Origin: Oopsacas minuta
Lineage: Eukaryota > Porifera > Hexactinellida > Lyssacinosida > Leucopsacidae
DNA: 64,000 nt
NCBI GenBank assembly: GCA_024704765.1
Contig: JAKMXF010000122.1
Location: forward strand, 457,068-521,067
Direction of reading: 5' to 3'
Below, piece by piece: positions 47,175 through 57,985 of this stretch. Each line of letters starts with the position of its first letter. Within the stretch, counting starts at the first letter, position 1. The position numbers were made by a program, and so were the translations under genes. The notes beneath the pieces were generated by a model. The model was not told the origin of the DNA. It saw only the letters and a list, made by a program, of their open reading frames with translations, and searched no databases.

Positions 47175-48480
47175 CAATGGTTGTTCAATAAATAATGAGA
47201 CTATTTTTCATGATATATACAGTAAACACATACTTATCATAATAGATCATCAAATGTTTCGATAAATTCCCCATTTAACTTTATAAATCGATTACATCGT
47301 TCTGGTAACTTTTTCCAGACCAGTGGCATAAAATTCTTTAGGGGTCCTTTTGTCCCACTGTCATATTTCGTGCTCTAGCCATTTGAAATCCTCAAATTTC
47401 TTCCCTCGAAGGGGTTTCTTCATCTTTCCAAACAGCCAGCAATCGCTGGGAGCCAGGTCTGGACTCTACGGTGTATGAGGGAGGCATTCGAATCCCAAGT
47501 CGTCAATTGCAGCCATTGTCTTGAAGCTTACATGGGCCTGCGTTGTCATGTTGCAGCAATACGCCACATGTCAACTTGCCTCGCCTCTCATGTTTAATCG
47601 CTTGACGCAATTCTTTCAATTCGTCAACGTAATAATCACTGTTTATGGTGGTCTTCTCAGGCAACCGGTCAAGGTGTATAATTCCTTCCCTATCCCAAAA
47701 TACTATTGCCATTCTCTTCCTTGCTGGTTTTCCGGCCTTTATCTAGATGGGAAGATGTCCATCACGGCTCTTCCACTGCTTTGATTAAGTTTTGCTCTCT
47801 GGTTCATAATAATGAAACCAAGTTTCATCCGCCCTTACTATACGATCCAAAAAGTCTTCATTTGTATTGTATCTTGAAAGTAATTCTTTGCTAACTCTGA
47901 TCCTTTCCGTTTTTATTATTTTGAATGAAGTTTTGGGACCCAACGCGCGCAGTTTCTTTCGACATTACCAGATCTTGAGTGATAATCGAGTGTAGTGTGG
48001 CTTTTGATATACCTACTCCCTCCTAGCTCTCGCAGGGTTATTCGTCTGTCCTGGTGCAAAATTGTTTGGACCCTCTCGATATTACTGCGGGTTTTGGAGG
48101 AAGTCGGATGACCTGGAAGATGGCAATCGTGGAGGTCCTCAACGACATTATCAAACGTTCGATCAATCTATATATGGTGGCTTTCGAAGGACATTCATCA
48201 TCGAAAATATCCTGCATTTCACGAAGAATGTATGAGCCAGTCTTCCTCTTTTTCCACAGGTACCAAATTTTTTGTTGTTTTCCTTCTTTGCTAAAATCCA
48301 TTAGTTGAGAATAGCCTATACAAATGAAACTTTATACTGAAAAATATGCTAGTAGAGTAAAGAGTATATTGTATAGAAGTTAGACAATCAAGGTACTTGT
48401 AATCTGATACTAGGCCTAGAGCTGTATTAACAAGAATATGAAGGCGATAAATTAGTCTCATTACTTATTGAAAACCCTTG
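47175..48480 (-). mobile_element. mariner family M1, copy 3
   Basis: 1,306 bp, ends CAATGGTTGTTCAATAAATA and (reversed) CAAGGGTTTTCAATAAGTAA, TA at 47173-47174 and 48481-48482. The transposase relic starts with an ATG at 48301 (MDFSKEGKQQKIWYLWKKRK), CPSKATIYRL, then frame changes, VVFWD-type core (MAIVFWDREGIIHLDRLPEK) and LLQHDNAGP at 47712-47503. The matching left arm of A2 has the empty TA site at 42199-42200. Confidence 0.92.
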
Positions 48481-48749
48481 TAGAAGAAAACTTGTTTCAA
48501 AATAATAATGAGAAGCCGGTCAAATAACACATTGTAGTTGACATGAATGGAAAATTTTAAAAGTCTCAATGCTAAGTCATCACACATATTTACAATTCTA
48601 ATGACATTCTCGTAACCCACCAACGCTATACTTTCGAATAATAACCATTTTTTCTCTAACTATACGTTAAGTCGGTCAAATAAACGATTGAAGTGAACAC
48701 GTTTTTAAAAATTTGAATTGGCTGCTAACTTCTTTTTCGTACTATAATA

Positions 48750-49060
48750 CTTGTTACAGTATTTTGTGTTGATAAATACTTTGCTAGTAAACTTTCACCG
48801 ATACTTAAGTTGTTGATAAAAATGTAAATAATACATGTTTCCTTAATTAGTGTTGATAAAAATTACTACACTACCTGTTACAGTAATCTACGTCGATAAT
48901 ACTTTGCTACTAAACTTCCATACTATTAAATACTTCGTGTTAATAAATACTTCGTTACAATACACGCTTCCTTAATTTATGTAGATAATACTTTGCTAGT
49001 AAACTTTTACCGTAATATGTATTGATAGATACGTTGCCACAATACATGTAACCTTCTGAA
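48750..49060. repeat. Degenerate tandem repeat
   Basis: A motif of the form GATAA(A)TACTTTGCTA(G/C)TAAACTT recurs at about 48770, 48893 and 48983, mixed with GTTACAGTA and CTTCCTTAATT(A/T) motifs. Spacing is irregular (about 120 and 90 bp). Adjacent to the outer end of A2. Confidence 0.6.
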
Positions 49061-49667
49061 TATGATATTTGTCAAGCCGAAGACATACAGTGCAAGACTT
49101 TTGCATGCAACAAAATTGCATCGTGTACGGTAAATTTTCCATTCAAAATAATTCAGGCAACATTGTTGTACTTATATTAGTTTTTTGAATTTTGAGGGTC
49201 ATTTTGTTGCATGGAAAAAGGAAGATGTTCTAGTGTTCTGCAACATCCATTGTGGAATCGTGGATGGTGGGCTTAAGGGCTCTCTCTTGACAAAATTTTA
49301 CGGGCTGCAAAATGAGAAGAATGTACTATAAACGTATAACATTCAGAATTTTAGGACCGCTCCATACGTACATGCAAGTTTTTACAAAATATATAACTCT
49401 AGTTAAAATAACGGATTTACGAAAATGAAATTGGTTTATTATGTAACTGTAAACGAGTTTACAAAGAAGTAAAGAGAATTACTATATGGTTAGATTGGGA
49501 GATGATGCAACACTACTGATGTGTACATACTACAACCCACTATAAATACAACCTTAATGCTTCCTATCTGAAAAGTATAAATAAATGAACTTTAACAGTG
49601 ATTGGTGAAATTATTTCGCATTGCCAGGCCAATTGTTGGTTGATTCCCGCTGCAAACCAGATCTTTC

Positions 49668-49845
49668 ATCAAATCATAACAATAAACTTACATGAGCGTT
49701 GTACTATCTCAAAGTCTCACCAAATTAGGTAATTTCGGGACTTTTGAATTAATATAATATTAATTCAAAAGGCCCGAAAATTAACCAAATTTGGTGAGAC
49801 TTGAGATAGTACAACACTCATGTAAGTTTATTGGTATGATTTGAT
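49668..49845. repeat. 178-bp near-perfect palindrome
   Basis: Arms of about 86 bp run from ATCAAATCATAACAATAAAC on the left to GTTTATTGGTATGATTTGAT on the right, meeting at TTAATATAATATTAA. Internal matches include TTGTACTATCTCAA / TTGAGATAGTACAA and GTCTCACCAAATT / AATTTGGTGAGAC. Only a few mismatches were seen. It lies about 250 nt inside the cadherin intron after exon d, so the pre-mRNA would fold into a long hairpin. Confidence 0.9.
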
Positions 49846-50092
49846 ATTTTGTTCAGCCAAATTAAATTCCTAAAAAGAAAATTTCATCCTTCAAAATACT
49901 ATTAAACTTATAAGGTGTAGTTCTAATTTTACTTTTATAACTCAAACCCAAATTCTGTGAAATTTAATTAATCGCTATTATTAAATTTTGTGATTATACA
50001 ACATAAATTTGGGACATCAAGATTATAATATGAACATATTTGGTAGTACAACACACAACAAGATACAATTCACATTAAAAGGGTAAACGTAC

Positions 50093-50211
50093 AGAATCAA
50101 CATTGGATCCATCAGTTGCTTCTACCTTCAAAACTAATGTATCACTATCCTCGCGGGAAAGGACGCATGAAGTTCTCACCTCTCCAGTAGTATTATCAAT
50201 GTCGAAACAAG
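50093..50211 (-). CDS. Giant cadherin, exon d (short)
   Basis: 119 nt, phase 1 in and phase 0 out. Acceptor TTACTTTAG ends at 50212; donor GTACGT begins at 50092. The 39 whole codons include CFDIDNTTGEVRTS, SREDSDTLVLKV and EATDGSNVDS. This is the middle of an EC repeat: the F.ID..TG.V strand, a reduced 'LSRED' version of LDRE, and the A.DG motif. It is too short to stand out as a reading frame by itself; the phase agreement with exons c and e and the unbroken EC pattern are the evidence. The next intron (35118-50092) is 14,975 bp. Confidence 0.85.
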
Positions 50212-51888
50212 CTAAAGTAAGGAAATTATCACATAACTTACAGGAAAAAAGCATATTTAACTATACTGTTACCTGTATAATACTAATAATTTAACTAACA
50301 AAAATTACTATGCTAAATAATACAGATGGGAAATTAGACGAATAAGGAATAAAAAGAAAGATGAAATATAGATGTTGCAGTGCCAATGTGAATTTGGAGT
50401 ATTAGCAAATTATCCAGTAAATTCGTGAATCCATTGGTATAGAACTATAACACTAATAATATATCTGTAACTCTCATCAGAGATTGCAAATCTTGCATGA
50501 GTATACATATGATTTGTGGGCAAGCCAGCTCATTTATAACGAAAAAATTGTTAAGATTACATAATGCGGTCAACGGAGATGGAGATATAATGTATTTTTT
50601 TAAATAATAAAAACAACTATAGGTGTCAAATTTACAATGAATTCGGATTTACACTAATGCATTCGCGAATTAACTAAACATTGGTATCCGCGAATACACT
50701 GGAGAATTTGAGAAAAGACAAAATTCGCTCATCAGGCACTAGGACATAAATCTTATATAAATAAATTAAAACACAAATTCTTGGATTGAACATATCGGCA
50801 AAGAAAGCAATATGTGTGAACTAATTCATTATACAAATTATTAAACGAAAAAGTAAAAGATTGAAAGGTGAGTAAAACTTGGATGAGATGCGTACGTATA
50901 TACAACTGAGCCCTCGGTTGTATTCGGAAGTCAACTCTTCCCCTAAATTTAGTTTGGGCCGTCAACGCTGAAACTGTGACCAGCACAAATTGTGGAAAAA
51001 GTTGCAGTAGGTGTAAAAAAATATAAATTAAACGCGTTTTAATAGTATAGATGTACTCAAGGCTGCTTTTATAGCGAGTTGGAGGTGTACAAGATTCCAC
51101 CGCAACTAAGAATTCTTCAAACATACTATCTCGCCTAGGTGTATATGAAATCGTGGCTTTGGCGTACAGTTAGGGAACGGGGGTGCCGCATCGTGCAGCA
51201 TGTTGCATTTAGAATTTCGTTAGATTCAAATAATAAAAACTAATATAAAAGATTACAAGTAGCAGGGCTAATAGCAAGCCACAAACAACTGTCTGAAACT
51301 GTACAAAGTTGATGACCAAAAGCATATGGGAACTAAAATGTCATTTATGTTAGTGTCGAGTAAATATCACCTCGCGCCAATGACAAAAAACACTATAAAA
51401 ACAAGCTTTATGTAAGGTTACTGAGCAGTCCAGAAACTGAGTAGCCTAGCTAGCAAAACGCGCTGCTAGTTGTCAAATTATGAACAACAGTATTAAGAAG
51501 GTGAAGTTGGTTGGTGCTGTCTACAAAATGCAACGAGAAAAGAGTTAGCGAGAGTCCCGAAAATATTCTTAAGTAGGATAGAAGCGAACATTTCAAACAT
51601 ATTCAAATCCCTCAGATAAAATTTCGATTAAAATTCGTGAAATGTATAAATTGCATGTTCTATGCACCTTATGAGCATTTCTTAGTAATTATCGTTGCCT
51701 CAAAGAGTTAGAAGTCTAAAAAATACAAATTACGTTCAATAGACGACAAAATACATGAATGAATAGATTCTTAAAAATATGTACTGACGAGATTGTTGAA
51801 AGAGATAGGGATAATATTATTATCTTATCATAATACGTTGAAAAATACAATATGTATTTGTAAAGTTCAGATGTTGAATTCAAAATAC
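50212..51888 (-). other. Cadherin intron c-d (1,677 bp)
   Basis: No transposon was identified except a short W-like scrap at about 50315-50370 (AATAATACAGATGGGAAA). The rest, including 50720-51720, is AT-rich with no coding or repeat signal that I could confirm. Confidence 0.7.
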
Positions 51889-52102
51889 CTGTATTCAAAC
51901 TGTCCACAGCAAATATATAAAAAACTTCAGCATTAGGGCCAAAATCCAAGTCGACTGCAATCAAAGTAATTACAAGAGTTCCAATAATAGAAGATTCAGA
52001 AATTTGAGCAGAATATGAATTAGAAGAAAAGAGTGGAGTGTTATCATTAACATCTTCAAGAGTGATCAATATTTCTGCCGTGGAAGTGAGGCGCTCTGAT
52101 AT
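51889..52102 (-). CDS. Giant cadherin, exon c
   Basis: 214 nt, from phase 0 to phase 1. Acceptor CATCTTAG ends at 52103; the donor GTATTT begins at 51888, a weaker match to the consensus than its neighbours. It encodes ISERLTSTAEILITLEDVNDN, then the first half of the following EC repeat (TPLFSSNSYSAQ, VDLDFGPNAEVFY, AVDSLNT). The joined sequence AYDNAII + ISERLTSTAEI reads through smoothly from exon b. The terminal G combines with CT of exon d to give Ala, so the phases of the two exons support each other. Confidence 0.87.
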
Positions 52103-52166
52103 CTAAGATGTACTCAGGACAGTAAATAGAAATTTAAAGAAAATATTTAGCTACCAATTAACTTAC
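52103..52166 (-). other. Cadherin intron b-c (64 bp)
   Basis: A minimal intron with donor GTAAGT and acceptor CATCTTAG. It is too short to hold anything else. Confidence 0.85.
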
Positions 52167-52514
52167 AATAATAGCGTTATCATATGCAATAACTTTCAAA
52201 ATCCATTTTGCGGAACCAACAGAATTATCAATTGAAATTCCAGAGGTTTCTCTATCAAGATCTATGGCAGACAAGATTTCAAAAGAGTTAGGACTAACTG
52301 TTTTGACTTTGAACATATTAACAGTATTAGAAGAAGAATCAATAAAAACTGATATTTGTCCATTACTGCCTGTATCTGGATCAAGAACATTAAAGTTTAA
52401 TACTGATGTATCGGGTTGATTAGTTTCAAGGATACTAACAGTGTATTGAGACAGATCAAATGTTGGGACGTGGTCATTTATATCGACAACTGTAATCGTC
52501 AAAGTTGAACTTGC
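52167..52514 (-). CDS. Giant cadherin, exon b
   Basis: 348 nt, phase 0 at both ends. Acceptor TTTCTCTAG ends at 52515; donor GTAAGT starts at 52166. It encodes 116 residues: ASSTLTITVVDINDHVPTF completes one EC repeat with a DINDH linker, followed by most of the next repeat (SILETNQPDTS, LDPDTGSNGQI, LDRETSGIS, VIAYDNAII). DPDTGSNG and LDRE are the usual calcium-binding stretches. The next repeat is completed in exon c across an intron of only 64 bp, far shorter than the other introns of this gene. Confidence 0.87.
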
Positions 52515-53514
52515 CTAGAGAAACAATCTTGGTAAAGAGTGAAATTGCAAAAACGAGGAGAATATTATAATCAGTAGGGCAGAGTGAGAGGGTGGTGCCA
52601 GTGTCGGATGAAGAACACTTCGAGCAGTGTGCGTTAGTTTCAGATAGGGAGGTAAATTAGTACGACTTCAATAATCCCTTGAAAAAACATCCATATATTA
52701 AATTGCAATAGTTGCCTGGCTGTTTCGTGTTTGTCCGAGACAAGGTATTATGGAAAGCTATATAGAATTGGGATAACAGTATTATAATTATAATTAATAT
52801 TGTTATTAGATGCGAGCAGCTTCGCTTGCTCGCGTGCGCAGCTTGCGAACACTATGTGTTCACGTAACTTGGAACTTCGTGCCTTGTATTTTTTCATAAG
52901 GCCAACTAGTATTTATACGCGTTTGTTCTAAGTTTGTTCTAAGACTATTTAGAAAACTGCTTTATAAACCAAACAACAAGAACAACAACTATTGAAAATA
53001 CCTTGTTGGCAATATCAAATTTGGGATCAGCGTACCCGATTACCTCAAAATACCCGCTGAAAGAATTCTCTAGCCTCAATTTAAAACATTTTAAAATATC
53101 TGACTATGAATCTTCATCCCTGATTATCCAGTAATGGCGGAATAACGAATTCTCTAGTATCGTTGTGAATTAACAGTAGAATGTGTGAAAATATGTTTAA
53201 TCATATGACAACAAATATTCTTGACAAGTTGTTTACAATATCATATTCACAATCAGCATACTCGATTACCCTAATGTAATTATTTACCTTTCCTATATCG
53301 TCAATTGAAGAAAATGATATTATATAAGCATATCATCTTCTCCTAAAATTATAATACAAATTGAACAAACAAACAAACACAGACACCCCCAACAATAATT
53401 GAGTTTAATAATAAAGATTTATATGATAACAGAATTCTCCAAAATCTGCTAATAACGCATCCCTGGTAGTTTTACTGTTAGAACACATGTTTAGTAGGCT
53501 ATATCTGAACAATG

Positions 53515-54352
53515 GCGTACTATATACACGACTAGCTAAGCAAGGAATTGCCAAAATAATTTCCAGGCCATTGATTATATTCGGTTTGATCATGAAGGAT
53601 TGCAGTGATCACTACAAATTCAACTGTAAATAGGATTCCAAAGATGGTGGAGACATCTAGAATAATTTTGGACCTGTTTGATCAACTTTAATCGCGTCAT
53701 TGTGGTTAAAGTTATTCTCACAATGACACAATTAAAGTTCATCTTCAATGATGGTAATTAGTTAAATAATAATACCAATATTATCAAAAACCCATAAATC
53801 CCATGAAATGAATCATGATTCGCATTAACTCAGCACAAAACACACTAGAAAGAATGTATTAAAATAAACTTGTAAAAATGGTTAAGAATTATGACTTATT
53901 TTGTGTTCGCATACATTTATGATGGAATTTCTTTGATTTTCTAGGATTGATTTAATAATGCTGTTCTGACTGCGAATATCACTAAAATATGTATTTAACG
54001 AGTGTTCATGAAAATGAAGATCATCTTTTGGTTACTTAATCTAACATTTAATAAGTCGAAGCGATTTTGATAAAAAGGATTAGTTTTGAGAGTTTCAGAA
54101 AAAATTGATAACAATGAAAATAATTTACCATGTATGGGCATGAACTTTGATTACGTAATTGTGGTTAAAATAACTTGGAAAACAGGTTCAACAGTATTCT
54201 AAATGTCTCCAATGTATGTGGAATCCTATTTACAGTTGATTTTGTAGTGATAACTGCAATTCTCCCATGATCAAAGAGAATATATTCAATGGCCTGGAAA
54301 TTATTTTGACAATTCTTTGCTTAGCTAGCCGTGTATACATAGTAGACCATGG
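53515..54352. repeat. Long-TIR repeat 'Y', copy 4 (most complete)
   Basis: The arms are about 190-230 bp: TACTATATACACGACTAGCT at 53518 against the reverse of TACTATGTATACACGGCTAG at the right end; also AATAATTTCCAGGCCATTGA on both sides, TCAACTGTAAATAGGATTCC at 53620 and its reverse near 54235. The core TATTTTGTGTTCGCATACAT lies at 53896. No coding potential. Target duplication not resolved. Confidence 0.8.
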
Positions 54353-54405
54353 GATAACTGACATTCAATTCACAGTAAGTCGGTTGATTGCCCGAAACGA
54401 TCGTA

Positions 54406-55712
54406 CGAGGGTCAGTCCAAAAGTTTTGTCGTACAAAGGTTCTATTTTGTCTTCAATCAAATAAATACAAAACTATATACTTAGATATATATAATGACTC
54501 TACTATTAATTTGAGCTATATTCAACACTTATTTCCTGAGTAACGCTATTTTATCCATAAGCCTATATACAGATTTTATTATTACTGAATGGAACTGGAA
54601 AGAAGGGATTTTAGAGCAATGATGTTTTATGACTTCATGCGTAAGATATCAGTGGAGCAGAGTCATGATAACTTGGTGGAAGCTTTCCAAGATCAAACTC
54701 CATTTAAGCGTACAGTAGAGCGTTGGTATCTAGATTTCAGGAGGGAGAGAACGTCATTACAAGATGAGGCTAGGTCTGGGCGACCTTCAACCGCCGTCAC
54801 TCCAGAGACTATTGCTGCTGCCGGGACATTAATCAGGGAGGATAGCCGCATTAACTATGAGCAGTTTGCTGAGACCCTAAAGATCGGGAAAGCCGCCATC
54901 AATACTATTCTACATGATTATCTTGGTGTCAGAAGGCTTGCGGCCCGATGGATCCCTCATAAACTCTCTGAAATGCAATTAGAGGCAAGGGTAGAATGAT
55001 GCTAGTTTATGCTCAAGAAATTTAAAGGAGGAGAGTCTAAACGAGTGTACGACATACTAACATGTGATGAGACATGGATCTATCAGTACGATCCGGAAAC
55101 AAAGCGGCAATCTTCAATCTGGGTGTTTCCTGGCGAAGATCCCCCTGTTAAAGTTCGCCAGGCTCACAGCGTTGGGAAGAAGGTGGTGGCTGCATATTTC
55201 TGTAAGACTGGCCCAGTAGCAATAATTCCTCTCGAGGATCGTCGTACCGTCAATGCTGATTGGTACAATAACAAGTGCCTACCCAAGGCTTTCGAAGCTT
55301 GGAGTTCTCGTCGCCCTAAGACCGGTATCAGAGGACTTCTCCTTCACCACGATAATGCATCTGCACACACAGCAGTCAAAACATTGGACTTCCTGGCTGA
55401 AAATTCGGTCCAGTTGGTATCGCATCCACCTTACAGTCCAGATTTAGCTCCATGCGACTTTTTCTTGTTCCCAACAATCAAGGAAAAGATCCATGGAATA
55501 AGGTTTGAGAGTCCTGAAGAGGCTCGTATGGCATTTGAAGAGGCCCTTTGGAGCCTGCCAGAGGAATAATGGCATAGTTGTTTCGACAGTTGGTTTCATC
55601 GTATGCAACTTTGCATAGATTGTTGTGGTCGTTACTTTGAGAAACTGTGAAAGTTTGATTAAATTTGTTATTATATTTTTTGTGTACGACAAAACTTTTG
55701 GACTGACCCTCG
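54406..55712 (+). mobile_element. mariner (DD34D), family 'M2', nearly intact
   Basis: 1,307 bp. Both TIRs read CGAGGGTCAGTCCAAAAGTT and continue TTGTCGTAC, with TA at 54404-54405 and 55713-55714. The TIRs match over at least 29 bases, suggesting recent arrival. Confidence 0.95.
54589..55569 (+). pseudogene. mariner transposase with two closely spaced stops
   Basis: One frame runs from ATG 54589 (MELERRDFRAMMFYDFMRK) to TAA 55567-55569, 326 codons, broken only by TGA at 54997-54999 and TAG at 55003-55005. HTH and linker: TVERWYLDFRRERTSL, EARSGRPSTAVTPETI. Catalytic: CDETWIYQYDPETKRQ (D), LLHHDNASAH (D), YSPDLAPCDFFLFP (D), with 34 residues between the last two. All three Asp are present and there is no frameshift. 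The first stop sits where mariners usually have Trp (TGG to TGA). The copy cannot make full-length transposase without readthrough. Confidence 0.93.
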
Positions 55713-55989
55713 TATGTATTAGTTTGGGGCAATCAACCGATTTCACAATGAATAGATTATCAGGAATGTTGTCACATTCCTGAGACATTAATTCGTTGGC
55801 GGGGAAAGAATATCTCCAAATGTTGTCAAGTGACCCATCAAACTGCTGGAAATTTGATCCTGAGTGCGAATCAGGTGGTTAAAAGTCTTGAAGAGGTGCT
55901 AATATGGGTAATGTATCAGTGAACTCGGAGACAGCCGCTATTTAATAAGGTCGGAAGGGATCAAAAATGTATCCTTCAGAAGTAGTTCC

Positions 55990-56560
55990 TATCAAAAATT
56001 AGAATCTATGGCTATGGAAAACATGTAGAAAAAGTTTGGTGCTGTATCCAGAATGTCCCAAATAATTTACTAAGGGTCTTACTCTTTGAAGAGAAGCATC
56101 ATTCGGAAAACTAGTGGTGAAAATAAATGAGTAAGTGACAATGGGAAATCTTTGATAAAAAGAATAGTTATGACCAAAGGATGGATCCTTGCGGTACCCC
56201 AAGTCTGACCATTTTTCTTCTGACCATGTTTCTTTTAATAGCACATACTGATATCTCTCTGAACGATAGGAATTCATTCAGGCTATACAATTTCTATCGT
56301 ATTGATAGAGCTCGAATATATTGAGAAGTAGACTATGGTAAACTAGATCGAAGGTTTTCCGAATGCCTAGGAATATGACACCATTCAGCAACACAAAAAT
56401 ACATTTTATCAAGTTTTTGGAGTTTGCTCAGTGCTGTCTGACAAGTGTCATTTTTCTAAATCCAGAGTGATACTCAAATAACACTTTGCTTCAAGTCGAA
56501 TAGCCTGATAGAGAATCATGAACATATGTAAAGCTACCCTTTTTGAGAGTCAGATTTATG
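55990..56560 (-). pseudogene. LINE reverse-transcriptase fragment
   Basis: Minus-strand pieces in order: SGFRKMTLVRQH near 56465-56430, IFLGIRKTFDLVYHSLLLN at about 56375-56320, then FRSYL-like MNSYRSERYQYVLLK at 56277-56235 and LGVPQGSIL at about 56205-56180 (other frame). This is the order of the conserved reverse-transcriptase blocks of non-LTR elements (FLDL.KAFD...H, GVPQGS). The usual Asp before the second is Gly here, and frames shift repeatedly. No ends were found. It is the only retroelement coding relic I recognised in the window. Confidence 0.75.
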
Positions 56561-57604
56561 AGGGTCTCATTTGTTAGAAATTGTGACGTTGCTGTATAAG
56601 GAAAAATGTCGATAAATCCCAATAGAACATAATGATGTTCTATTGGAACTCATAACCGTGTACAAAAGAAGGAAACTTTGTAGACATGTCCGAGAACACG
56701 CAAGACTAGAATACACGGAGGCGACAAAGTTGCACCACGGGAGAGAAGCATTGACTGAATATTGATTTACCATAACTTCCTTTACTGGAAATTTGTTGAT
56801 AAATGAATTTATGTGGGAATTTTGTCAAACTCAAACTGGCTCCAGGCATAGCTACTGGCCTTCAACTTAAGGATAACCACCGTTTCGGTTCTTATGCATC
56901 TGCAGCGCTCTCAACTCTCATGATTTCGGGTCTACAAATACTGCAGAATTCCTCGTCTTTTCACAGAAAGCCAATACTAAATAGCACATCTCACGATAGA
57001 ATCGTGAAATCTTTGACGAATCTCACGATTTTGAAGGTTTCTAGGTTGAATGCCCCTACATCTGGGGCTCTTATTGGGCTGCGTGAACTAGGTAATAATG
57101 GCTGGCCCTAAATTTACATGGTGTATAATGATTGATGCGCTATATTTCTATTCATATATATGATCTTTATATATATACTAGTATTATTTAATCTATTTGA
57201 TGTATAATATTCTCTTACTTCTTAGTTATCAATATACATAATTTTTAATATTATTTCATATAACTCAACCCTTGATTTGTACGAAAGTTCAACTTTTCTA
57301 TATTCTTGAAAATTTGTCAATTACAATGGTCTAAGAGCATCTTGTATCGTCCCGAAACCGAGCTATTAGGATAGTAGAAGCAAGATTTACTCAAAAAAAG
57401 TGCGCTAGAGTAATAGGTGCAGATATTAGCAAAATCAGACTTTTCGGAGTTGCTACAAGATAGGTGAATCCCTTCATTATAAATCATGACGAAGACCGAA
57501 ATCATCAATCCCTACAGTTGTGAAAACCATTTTTGCTAAATCAATAACAAAAGGAACCAATCTACTACACAACAAGCAAAGAGAATAACTTTTTGAGATT
57601 TTGA

Positions 57605-57985
57605 AGAATAGCCTCCTTTCTGCAATGCGAAGAGAGCGTAAAACTGGCAATATTTTGAGCAAAGCAATGCTCCCGGAGATGTCCAAATACATCTTTCAAC
57701 AGGATGGTGCTCCTGCGCATCACGCATAAGCAACCCAAGAATGGTTCAAAAACAACCTGAAAAGCTTTTGGGCGAAAGGTATTTAGCCAGGAAACTCAGC
57801 GGATCTAAATCCAATAAAGCACCTCTGGTCAATTCTACAAGTAGAGGTAGATACAATGGCGCCTTTAACGAATACAGGGATGCAGAACAAGGACAGAAAA
57901 TTGGCTTGGTCGCAAATCCAACCAGATATTTTAGACAAAATTTAAATAGGAATGCCAGAAAGCATAAATAAGGTATCAAACTGAA
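57605..57985 (+). pseudogene. DD37E-type transposase relic, third acidic residue lost
   Basis: Plus-strand frame: MRRERKTGNILSKAMLPEM, KYIFQQDGAPAHHA, stop, ATQEWFKNNLKSFWAKGI, then SADLNPIKHLWSILQ and KLAWSQIQPDILDKI. The blocks match the C-terminal half of a Tc1/mariner-superfamily transposase with 37 residues between the second Asp and the third position. That third position is Lys (NPIKHLW) where E is usual. Upstream DNA to 57300 may belong to it but is unreadable. Confidence 0.75.

Larger units (their letters stand above)
41930..48745. repeat. Long inverted-repeat structure 'A2'
   Basis: The left arm is about 41930-42960 and the right arm about 46590-48745 (reverse, with the mariner at 47175-48480). 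By eye the arms agree at very roughly 90 percent over matches such as TTTGACCGACTTAAC, GTGTGATGACTTAGCATTGA, CATGTCAACTACAATGTGTT and CGATAGTTGAGACATAGACG. Within each arm a unit of about 160 bp (..TATTTGACCG..GGTGGATTA) occurs twice. The centre holds a mariner (43240-44407) and the B-C-D repeat. It resembles A1 in plan and partly in sequence. Confidence 0.75.
35118..50092 (-). other. Cadherin intron d-e (14,975 bp)
   Basis: The largest complete intron. It contains repeats Y, V and U, a Tc1 element, a large inverted-repeat structure with two mariners, a degenerate tandem region and a 178-bp palindrome. Nothing recognisable was seen in 35118-35690, 36810-37465, 37600-38555, 39775-40168, 49060-49665 or 49850-50092. 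GC-richer scraps with AGCTTCGCTTGC/AGCTTCGCAAGC occur at 35430 and 38823, and again at 52818 in the next large intron. Confidence 0.75.
54367..55755. repeat. Short inverted-repeat element split by a mariner
   Basis: AGTCGGTTGATTGCCC at 54378 is matched in reverse by GGGGCAATCAACCGATT at 55727, with TTCACAGTAAG and CTTACTGTGAA-like outer parts (TTTCACAATGAAT). Without the mariner at 54406-55712 the two halves form one short palindromic element of about 80 bp. Confidence 0.7.

Noticed and set aside
50753-51124. 123-codon minus-strand frame
   Set aside because: Composition is typical of AT-rich intron; no domain, splice or repeat support.
56803-57111. 102-codon plus-strand frame
   Set aside because: No motif recognised and no promoter, splice or repeat evidence; could be a transposon scrap but cannot be supported.
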